Positions 6,274 through 11,599 of a stretch of 11,599 nt of DNA are shown piece by piece. The position numbers were made by a program, and so were the translations under genes. Within the stretch, counting starts at the first letter, position 1; each line of letters begins with the position of its first letter. The stretch is taken from positions 1 to 11,599 of the forward strand of contig JAJAZO010000127.1 of the NCBI GenBank assembly GCA_026785745.1. Direction: 5' to 3'. The DNA comes from Chitinophagaceae bacterium (GTDB lineage Bacteria; Bacteroidota; Bacteroidia; Chitinophagales; Chitinophagaceae). Below the pieces are notes generated by a model. That model made no database searches and was not told the DNA's origin. It saw nothing but the letters and a program-made list of their open reading frames with translations.

Positions 6274-8202
6274 TTATTTTTTTTCGATGGGAGGCCCGAC
6301 ATACATATCAAAAGGATTCAACACTCCTTCAAATATTGCAGCCAGTTCAAATTTTTTTATATGTCTTTCCGGGAGATAATCTTTCAAGCCAAGATTGCCC
6401 CATATCTTATTAAAATCGCCTGTTCCAAAAACCTCACCGATTATTGGCGAATACCGCTTGTATTTATTATTTACAATAAAATAAAACCTTTCCATCAATT
6501 TGACAGCATCCTGAATTGTCAATAAGGTATTTTCCGGACCCGTAATGTTTATTAAATCTTTGAACCCAGATAAAAAATCATTGATATTACTTGTCAACTT
6601 TGCGGCATTGACAGTGCTATCCGGATAAAAAAACATTTTATTAGCCCAGCCTTCTGCTTTACCCGTTCCTCTTAATATTCCGGTAACACCCATTTTTTGA
6701 ATTACTTCCCAATGCGGGTTATCAGGTTTTACATCTGAAAAAGGTATCAGGTAGGCTTTTGCATTTAACAATTCTTGTTGTACAGCCCGTATTGATACGG
6801 CCCGTATTTCTTTTCCCCCCTTATGTTTAAGCCTTCTTACCTGCTCAGCCGCCAAAACTCCTGCCGCCTGCCCCGTCAATAAAACAACAGGCTGCAATCT
6901 TGTTGTTCCATTTACAATATTTGTTACCGAAATTCCTTTTTCACAAACAATTAATCCGTCAATAGTTTCAGGTATCAATGCACCCAACGGAATATTATAA
7001 GAAGGAATATGCGGAAACTCTATCTCAGGCACTTTTCCGGGGTATTGTGCATGATGATGATCAACCGGGTAATCGCCAACAGAAATACCTGTTCGGTACA
7101 AACTATAATCATACGGGTTTTTAATATGGTTGATATTCATTCTAACCTCACCCTTTACCCGCCGCCCCTCACGGTTGTAAGGAATCAATGCAAGTCCGCC
7201 ATCCAATTCATCATCAGCCAATCCGATATTTTTCATGTCCAACTCTGTCTGCATAAAATAAATGAAGCCGAGTGTATGATTTTTTGCAACCTCATACTTA
7301 TGACTTCTGACCTCCGTCTTCTCTTCCACCACATTCAAATAGGTGTCATTGCCGTGTGCCGGCCAGTTCAGCATGTATTTATCAAAAGTTGCACCAGGTG
7401 TTCTGGGCAGTTTTCCATAATTGAGCATTTTGATTTTGTCGCCATCCCAGGGTTTATCAGTACAAGGTGCATTTGTATTACAGCAATAATATTTTTTGGG
7501 GTCGTACCCGGCAGGCTTTGTAATTGTTTTATCAGCACCAGCACCATAATCTTTTAATATGGCCGCCCATGTTAAATCCTGGATGATATTGTTTTTTTGC
7601 CTTGCTTCATTTTCATTACTTACCAATGGATCATCCATACCAACATCATAAGCAGCACCTGCTGCTGCAAAAACATCGCCTAACTCTGTAGCATCAACCA
7701 CCACCCTTGCTTTTACTTTAAGTACTTCTGTATTATCACTGTTGCGGAATGTGGCACCGGTAACTTTATTTCCTTCTTTTAAAACGGTTTCAAATTCAAG
7801 CCTAAAATAAACTTTCAGGTTCTTCTCGCTTTTTGTCCAGGCTTTAAAAATGCTGTCGCCGACTTTCGGTTCAAAATTGGTATTGCTTACCCAGCCAGTG
7901 TTTAATTTTTTTCTTCCATAGTGTTTATATAATGCCTGTCGGAATTCTTCCCACATACCACTTGGCAACTGGTCATTTCCATCTGTACAACTTACACCTG
8001 CCGCAGTCAGCATACCTCCAAGCATCGTTGTCGGTTCAATCAATATAGTTTTTGCCCTCATTCTTGCACTTTGAATAGCCGCTGCTGTTCCTCCCACACT
8101 CCCACCAATCACCAGCACATCTGTTTCAATTGTTTTCACCGTTGGTTGTGCATTTACCAACGCAGGCAACCACCAACAAAAAACCACAACTAATCGTTTC
8201 AT
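6274..8202 (-). CDS. Exported FAD-dependent oxidoreductase with SLH-like C-terminal tail
   Basis: A 642-aa flavoprotein of the FAD_oxidored type (PF12831). A Sec signal peptide covers about 1-19 (VVVFCWWLPALVNAQ). FAD binding is shown by DVLVIGGSVGGTAAAIQSAR (28-47), an acidic beta-2 end (LIEP, 54-57), and VVVDATELGDVFAAAGA (167-183), a hallmark of the family. Family-typical RTGISVGDYPVDHHH lies at 370-384, and the C-terminal FAD segment reads GLIVCEKGISVTNIVNGTTR (416-435) with TGQAAGVLAAE (443-453). Cys240, Cys241 and Cys247 form a local cluster. Residues about 486-545 (PFSDV..HWEVIQKMGVTGILRG..FYPDSTVNAAKL) resemble one S-layer homology repeat, and residues 615-633 resemble the end of another. 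Homologues are often annotated as xanthan lyase or plain FAD oxidoreductase; the substrate is unknown but probably a carbohydrate. It is the first gene after the ssb terminator and 5 nt ahead of the isomerase-like gene. Confidence 0.9.
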   Translation of the reverse strand: MKRLVVVFCWWLPALVNAQPTVKTIETDVLVIGGSVGGTAAAIQSARMRAKTILIEPTTMLGGMLTAAGVSCTDGNDQLPSGMWEEFRQALYKHYGRKKLNTGWVSNTNFEPKVGDSIFKAWTKSEKNLKVYFRLEFETVLKEGNKVTGATFRNSDNTEVLKVKARVVVDATELGDVFAAAGAAYDVGMDDPLVSNENEARQKNNIIQDLTWAAILKDYGAGADKTITKPAGYDPKKYYCCNTNAPCTDKPWDGDKIKMLNYGKLPRTPGATFDKYMLNWPAHGNDTYLNVVEEKTEVRSHKYEVAKNHTLGFIYFMQTELDMKNIGLADDELDGGLALIPYNREGRRVKGEVRMNINHIKNPYDYSLYRTGISVGDYPVDHHHAQYPGKVPEIEFPHIPSYNIPLGALIPETIDGLIVCEKGISVTNIVNGTTRLQPVVLLTGQAAGVLAAEQVRRLKHKGGKEIRAVSIRAVQQELLNAKAYLIPFSDVKPDNPHWEVIQKMGVTGILRGTGKAEGWANKMFFYPDSTVNAAKLTSNINDFLSGFKDLINITGPENTLLTIQDAVKLMERFYFIVNNKYKRYSPIIGEVFGTGDFNKIWGNLGLKDYLPERHIKKFELAAIFEGVLNPFDMYVGPPIEKK

Positions 8203-8230
8203 AGATTCAAGTTACTTATTTATACTACAT

Positions 8231-8257
8231 AAAAAAGCCTCTCCGGATGGAAAGGCT
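8231..8257 (-). terminator. Intrinsic terminator of ssb
   Basis: On the minus strand, 24 nt past the ssb stop, AGCCTTTCC and GGAGAGGCT form a 9-bp stem (one G-U pair) with an ATCC loop, followed by a run of T (rc of 8231-8236). It separates ssb from the FAD-enzyme gene, whose own promoter must then lie in the 28 nt left (8203-8230) or overlap the terminator. Confidence 0.85.
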
Positions 8258-8281
8258 GTGTGTTAGTTTTTAGTTGCGACC

Positions 8282-8725
8282 TTAGAATGGCAGATCATCC
8301 ACCGGCTCTGTTATATCGCTTGCCGATGGAACATTGCTACTATTGCCGGATGATGCAGAGGCATTAGCGGCAGGTTGCTGCTGGTAGGAACCCGCAACGC
8401 TTCTATCACTTTTACCACCTAATAATTGTACTTCCCTTACCCTAAGTGAAAGGGATGAACCGGGAGTGCCGTCATTACGCTGAAACGACCTTGCTTCAGG
8501 CTGGCCTTCCACAAAAACCTGTGTGCCCTTTTGAAGATAAGGCGCAACAGCCGTCCTGTCTGTCCAGTAAGCACAATCTACCCAGATTGTTTTTTCCTGG
8601 AGAACTCCCTGGCTGTCTTTGTACTTTTCTGAATGGGCAACGGTAAAGTTGATTACATTTTTTCCGTTTACTGCGTTTACTACACAGTCTTTGCCGAGAT
8701 GGCCGATAACTTGCATTTTAATCAT
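8282..8725 (-). CDS. ssb: Single-stranded DNA-binding protein
   Basis: A 147-aa SSB that coats single-stranded DNA during replication, repair and recombination and recruits partner proteins. The OB-fold covers about residues 1-105: MQVIGHLGKD at the start, NFTVAHSEKYKD, WVDCAYWTDRTAVAPYLQKGTQVFVEGQPEAR, then LSLRVREVQLLGG. A Gly/Ser/Ala/Gln-rich linker follows, and the protein ends in the acidic tip EPVDDLPF, which binds partner proteins. I chose the ATG at 8725 (MIKMQVIG); a TTG three codons upstream at 8734 is less likely. A promoter with a 19-nt spacer lies upstream, and a strong terminator follows the stop, so it is probably transcribed alone. Bacteroidota often carry more than one ssb; whether this is the main copy cannot be told here. 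Confidence 0.96.
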   Translation of the reverse strand: MIKMQVIGHLGKDCVVNAVNGKNVINFTVAHSEKYKDSQGVLQEKTIWVDCAYWTDRTAVAPYLQKGTQVFVEGQPEARSFQRNDGTPGSSLSLRVREVQLLGGKSDRSVAGSYQQQPAANASASSGNSSNVPSASDITEPVDDLPF

Positions 8726-8746
8726 AGTGCTCAATTTTAAATCGTA

Positions 8747-8764
8747 CGTTAATAATTAATAACG
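8747..8764. promoter_or_regulatory. AT-rich inverted repeat in the ssb leader
   Basis: CGTTAATAATTAATAACG is an imperfect palindrome (arms CGTTA/TAACG around a near-symmetric AT core), and CGTACG (8743-8748) overlaps its edge. It lies just downstream of the predicted ssb -7 box, in or near the transcript start. It could be an operator or a leader structure; no regulator is known from the sequence. Confidence 0.4.
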
Positions 8765-8767
8765 GGG

Positions 8768-8799
8768 CAAAATAAATTGTTTTTGGAAAGCTACCAAAA
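8768..8799 (-). promoter_or_regulatory. Predicted ssb promoter
   Basis: On the minus strand TTTTG (rc of 8795-8799) is followed after 19 nt by TTATTTTG (rc of 8768-8775), a 5-of-6 match at the defined positions of TAnnTTTG. The spacing fits the Bacteroidota -33/-7 arrangement. The start would fall roughly 35-40 nt upstream of the ssb ATG. Confidence 0.5.
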
Positions 8800-8847
8800 G
8801 AAGTTAGTCAGATAGAAAAAGGGTGCACGGACATTAAGGATATCTTC

Positions 8848-9465
8848 CTACGCCAGTTTCGTTCCTTCATAAATATCGGCTACAGGTATTATAATACTAA
8901 GCGATGGCAAAGAAAGAATATCACCAATATTGGTGTACTCTTCCAGTTCCCAGTGGTTACTACTGTTTATCCGGAAAGCCTCTACGGTGAGTACTTGTGT
9001 ATCAACCAATATGTATTCTTTTAAAGTGGGTATGTCCCGGTACTGTTTAAACTTACCGCCTCTGTCATAATATTTTGTAGATGGGGAAAGAATTTCAATA
9101 AGTACTGTTGGTTTAATGAAAGACTCCTCATCCTCTGGAATATTTTCCGGTTCATTACAATAAATAGAAATATCGGGATACGTAAACAAGGTGTTTTCCG
9201 GAATATTTAAACGCATATCGGGCCCAAACGGCTGACAAGGTTTGCCTTTAAGCCTTGTTCCTATAGCAATAAATAAATTTGAAAAAATGATATTATGCCT
9301 TGGGCTTGCACCAGACATAGCCAACAGTTCTCCGTGCCCCTGCATTTGAAATATTTCGCCCTGGTAATACTCATGCCGTTCAGTTGCAGCCTTTTCCATC
9401 CGCAAATATTCCTCAACTGTAAATTTATTTTCGCCGTAGGCTACCGCTGGTTCTTTTACTTCCAT
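8848..9465 (-). CDS. Uma2/DUF820-family nuclease-fold protein
   Basis: A 205-aa protein of the Uma2 family (PF05685), a restriction-endonuclease-like PD-(D/E)xK fold that is widespread in Cyanobacteria and Bacteroidota. The cellular role of most members is unknown. Visible family features are [10 protein letters not shown] (15-24), HEYYQGEIF (31-39), MSGASPRHN (50-58), GPDMRL (81-86), YPDIS (96-100; Asp98), IEILSPST (123-130; Glu124) and [18 protein letters not shown] (138-155). Asp98, Glu124 and a Lys such as Lys138 or Lys140 fit the nuclease core. Residues 36-44 and 45-53 look like a duplicated copy of the GEIFxMxG segment, an oddity discussed in the findings. It starts 26 nt after the M14 gene and has an exact TAnnTTTG box just before the ATG. 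No partner toxin, antitoxin or methylase is next to it, and target and activity are unproven. Confidence 0.88.
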   Translation of the reverse strand: MEVKEPAVAYGENKFTVEEYLRMEKAATERHEYYQGEIFQMQGHGELLAMSGASPRHNIIFSNLFIAIGTRLKGKPCQPFGPDMRLNIPENTLFTYPDISIYCNEPENIPEDEESFIKPTVLIEILSPSTKYYDRGGKFKQYRDIPTLKEYILVDTQVLTVEAFRINSSNHWELEEYTNIGDILSLPSLSIIIPVADIYEGTKLA

Positions 9466-9469
9466 GTTT

Positions 9470-9477
9470 CAAATTTA
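9470..9477 (-). promoter_or_regulatory. TAnnTTTG -7 box for the Uma2 gene
   Basis: The minus strand reads TAAATTTG-AAAC-ATG, an exact TAnnTTTG match four bases before the start codon, in the 26-nt gap after the M14 gene. No clear -33 element is seen; the expected site lies at the end of the M14 coding region. If used, the message is leaderless or nearly so. Confidence 0.45.
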
Positions 9478-9491
9478 CAAAACATATTTTA

Positions 9492-11599
9492 TTAATCCTC
9501 CGTTCTTCCACTCGCCGCATCAATGATTCTTCCAAAGAAAATCGCATTCATAAACAACTTACTGCCGCCCAGCCAGAATGCCCGGAAGTTGGGGTTGTCG
9601 GCGATATTAATAACACGGCCATTACCTACGGTGTTGACAATCACAGCAGCAGAATTCTTAATTGCGTCACCATTTTCTTTACTTACCCAACCACTCTGCA
9701 GCGGCTTGCTACCATAAGAAAAAGGGGTGGCATAAGGGTTTTTGCTTTTCTCCATAAATACCCTGTTGGCTTTAAATAAACTTATCGTCTTCTGGTTATA
9801 ACCATACGCCAGCGGATGAGTAAGGTCTGCATCGGCACCAAAAATGGCTCCCTGTATTTGCTGTGCCCCGTCCACCTGTTCACGTTGTGTATAAGAAAGT
9901 TTATCAGTACTATCAACTGGAGACTTTACTTTTTTGAATTTTACTTCGCTGATTCCATTTTGCGAAGCCCAACTAACAGCTTCTTCTGTCAATATCAATG
10001 TGCCACCGCTTTGCACCCATGTTTTCAATTTTTCTTTATTGAGTTCCGTATAATTTCCACCGACCATTATCAGGGTATTGTATTTATTTAATTCAACCCG
10101 GTTAAAAACTCCCTGCTCTAAATGAGTAGCCGGCATGTTCATTCGCTGATCTAATAAATGCCACACTTCACCGGCATCGGTGGGGTTTGCGCCTACACCA
10201 GCTATCATCGCAATAGCTGGCTTTGAAATAACAACAAACTTATTGCTGCCAAGATCACTTCCGCTGTTTACATTGCCCGATGAAACAGCATAGACTTTTA
10301 ATTTATACTTTTCTGCCAAAGCACTTACCATCGCAGCCACCGCATCACTACCCTGACTTTGCATTTTTACTGGAATAAGAATAGTTCCGTAATCAAATTT
10401 TCTATTATCACCACTTACTGCCATTTCAAATTTGTTGGTCGCCACTTTTATAATCAATCCTGCATTCAACAGTTCATATAAAGCAGCCGGTGCATACAAA
10501 TCATCCCACTCCATTAAATAAGCATACTCACTTCTGCCACCGGTGATGCTTTTCTTCGGCATGGTAAGCGACTCTGCTTTACTACCCATAACAGGCGCCG
10601 TTGTTATCTCTGTATAAGGCAAACCAAAAGCCAGCGGCATTGTCCAGGCAGTAATGTCATAAAATAAACTGTCTTTATAGGTTAATGTTTTTTCAAAAAT
10701 GGCCCGTATCAAACTATGCTGCGGTTGGTTTAATGAAACCATATACGCCGCATCTTTTTCATACCCGATAGCTATCGGGTCATCATCCTTCCAGTTGTCA
10801 GGCAAATTGTTCAGTTGTATCTGGTGCCGCTTCAGCATTTCTGCAAATTGAAATGTTTTGGCCAAATCATTTTTATCACCAAACACATATCCTTTCACCG
10901 GATAAGCGGCGGCCCGGTTAGCTGACTCACTATAAAAATTTCGTTGAAAGGTTAAGAATTCTTTCCTTAACACCTTTGCTCCTTCCAGGGTAGAAAGGGC
11001 GGTAACAAACTGGTTCCTGATAGTAAAAGGAAAACTCAGCAAGCCATTCGCTGTTTGCTGTAAGTGACCTCTTGATGATGCCTGCTCAAATAAGATACCG
11101 ATACAGCCCTGCACATCCGGGTAGGTAGAACCTTTACCATAATAAAAATCATCGTAGTTCTCTTTGGTAAAATATAATGACCCGATGCGGTCTAAATATT
11201 GTGCATGAAATTTTGCCAGCTTACCTGTCAGCTCCTGGTTCTTTTCTGGTGTCAACGGATTTACTCTTGATGGAACACCCGGTTGAAAAAAGAAAGTAGC
11301 ATTGCTTCCCTGCTCGTGGTGATCGGTTAATATATTAGGTTTCCATTTCTGAAACCATGCTACCCTGTTTTGACTTTCAACATGCACCGTGGGCAGCCAG
11401 TCACGGTTAAGATCAAACCAGTAATGATTGAAACGGCCACCCGGCCATACCTGGTTAAACTCTCTTGAATTGGGATCCGACACTAAATTCTTACTCTTGT
11501 GCTGGTTGGCCCAGGTGGAGAAACGTTGCAATCCATCCGGATTAAAAGATGGATCAAAAAGTATTACTACATTTTCCAACAGTTCATCTATTTGTTTTC
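9492..11599 (-). CDS. M14-family zinc carboxypeptidase-like protein (5' end cut by window edge)
   Basis: The frame is open past the right edge (KQIDELLENVV precedes the visible part), so the N-terminus, signal peptide and first HxxE zinc motif are outside. Residues here are numbered with the TTG codon at 11579-11577 as 1; that codon is internal. M14 features present are FDPSFNPDG (8-16), FDLNRDW (55-61), TDHHEQGSNATFFFQPG (85-101, with the third zinc-ligand His) and ILFEQASSRG (162-171, with the catalytic Glu). A long region of about 200-445 follows. A second domain (about 447-540) reads VISKPAIAMIAG and YNTLIMVGGNYTEL..WVQSGGTLILTEEA, like a class I glutamine-amidotransferase or ThuA-like fold without an evident Cys nucleophile. 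Large proteins of this build are common in Bacteroidota and are probably periplasmic or outer-membrane peptidases. The substrate is unknown. An 18-bp palindrome sits in the coding region. Confidence 0.9.
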   Translation of the reverse strand, partial: KQIDELLENVVILFDPSFNPDGLQRFSTWANQHKSKNLVSDPNSREFNQVWPGGRFNHYWFDLNRDWLPTVHVESQNRVAWFQKWKPNILTDHHEQGSNATFFFQPGVPSRVNPLTPEKNQELTGKLAKFHAQYLDRIGSLYFTKENYDDFYYGKGSTYPDVQGCIGILFEQASSRGHLQQTANGLLSFPFTIRNQFVTALSTLEGAKVLRKEFLTFQRNFYSESANRAAAYPVKGYVFGDKNDLAKTFQFAEMLKRHQIQLNNLPDNWKDDDPIAIGYEKDAAYMVSLNQPQHSLIRAIFEKTLTYKDSLFYDITAWTMPLAFGLPYTEITTAPVMGSKAESLTMPKKSITGGRSEYAYLMEWDDLYAPAALYELLNAGLIIKVATNKFEMAVSGDNRKFDYGTILIPVKMQSQGSDAVAAMVSALAEKYKLKVYAVSSGNVNSGSDLGSNKFVVISKPAIAMIAGVGANPTDAGEVWHLLDQRMNMPATHLEQGVFNRVELNKYNTLIMVGGNYTELNKEKLKTWVQSGGTLILTEEAVSWASQNGISEVKFKKVKSPVDSTDKLSYTQREQVDGAQQIQGAIFGADADLTHPLAYGYNQKTISLFKANRVFMEKSKNPYATPFSYGSKPLQSGWVSKENGDAIKNSAAVIVNTVGNGRVINIADNPNFRAFWLGGSKLFMNAIFFGRIIDAASGRTED
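10763..10780. repeat. 18-bp perfect palindrome inside the M14 gene
   Basis: ACCCGATAGCTATCGGGT equals its own reverse complement. It encodes part of DPIAIG in frame, between the peptidase and the C-terminal domain. Its half-site CCCGATA/TATCGGG is over-represented in the window by my count. Confidence 0.85.

Noticed and set aside
6274..6284. Run of eight A on the mRNA at the end of the FAD-enzyme gene, as a possible slippage or frameshift site
   Set aside because: It encodes Lys-Lys directly before the stop codon. Slippage would change only the last residues, and no fused downstream frame is indicated.
7009..7557. 182-codon plus-strand open frame opposite the FAD-enzyme gene
   Set aside because: It lies wholly antisense to a clearly coding frame with conserved FAD motifs. 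Its translation is Ile/Cys/His-rich with no recognisable domain.
1..11599. CRISPR array, tRNA, rRNA, insertion sequence, phage or toxin-antitoxin pair
   Set aside because: I saw no regularly spaced repeats, cloverleaf-like sequence, transposase or paired small genes on either strand.

Overview
The window looks like chromosomal DNA of a Bacteroidota bacterium, most likely of the Chitinophagales/Chitinophagaceae type. The AT-rich gaps have no Shine-Dalgarno sites, and several starts are preceded by the phylum's TAnnTTTG -7 promoter box. The proteins are also typical of the phylum: a CarboxypepD_reg-like secreted protein, exported Gfo/Idh/MocA and TIM-barrel sugar enzymes, and a large M14 peptidase. 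The genus assignment is inference; there is no rRNA or tRNA in the window.

All nine genes lie on the minus strand. In transcription order (right to left) they are: a large M14 zinc carboxypeptidase-like protein cut by the right edge (9492-11599); a Uma2/DUF820 nuclease-fold protein (8848-9465); single-stranded DNA-binding protein ssb (8282-8725), with its own promoter and a clear intrinsic terminator (8231-8257); an exported FAD-dependent oxidoreductase (6274-8202); an exported sugar isomerase/epimerase-like TIM barrel (5435-6268); a Tat-exported Gfo/Idh/MocA oxidoreductase (3979-5361); a cytosolic Ldh2/malate-type dehydrogenase (2763-3845); a monofunctional aspartate kinase (1278-2600); and a CarboxypepD_reg-like secreted protein cut by the left edge (1-1231).

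The most distinctive block is 3979-8202. Three enzymes with export signals and sugar/redox folds sit in a row just after the ssb terminator. The first two are 5 nt apart. The third follows a 73-nt gap that holds a 10-bp tandem repeat and a perfect hairpin. This suggests a periplasmic oxidative carbohydrate (keto-sugar type) pathway. The substrate cannot be read from the sequence. The FAD enzyme also has a C-terminal tail resembling S-layer homology (SLH) repeats.

The remaining genes are housekeeping (ssb, aspartate kinase) or common accessory genes (Uma2, M14). No CRISPR array, insertion sequence, phage gene, tRNA or rRNA was seen. Gaps between genes are short (5-162 nt apart from start corrections), so no gene-free stretch exceeds 300 nt. 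Smaller signals of interest are an 18-bp perfect palindrome inside the M14 gene with an excess of its half-site CCCGATA across the window, an internal 9-codon duplication in the Uma2 gene, -7 boxes so close to ATG codons that transcripts may be leaderless, and an AT-rich inverted repeat in the ssb leader.
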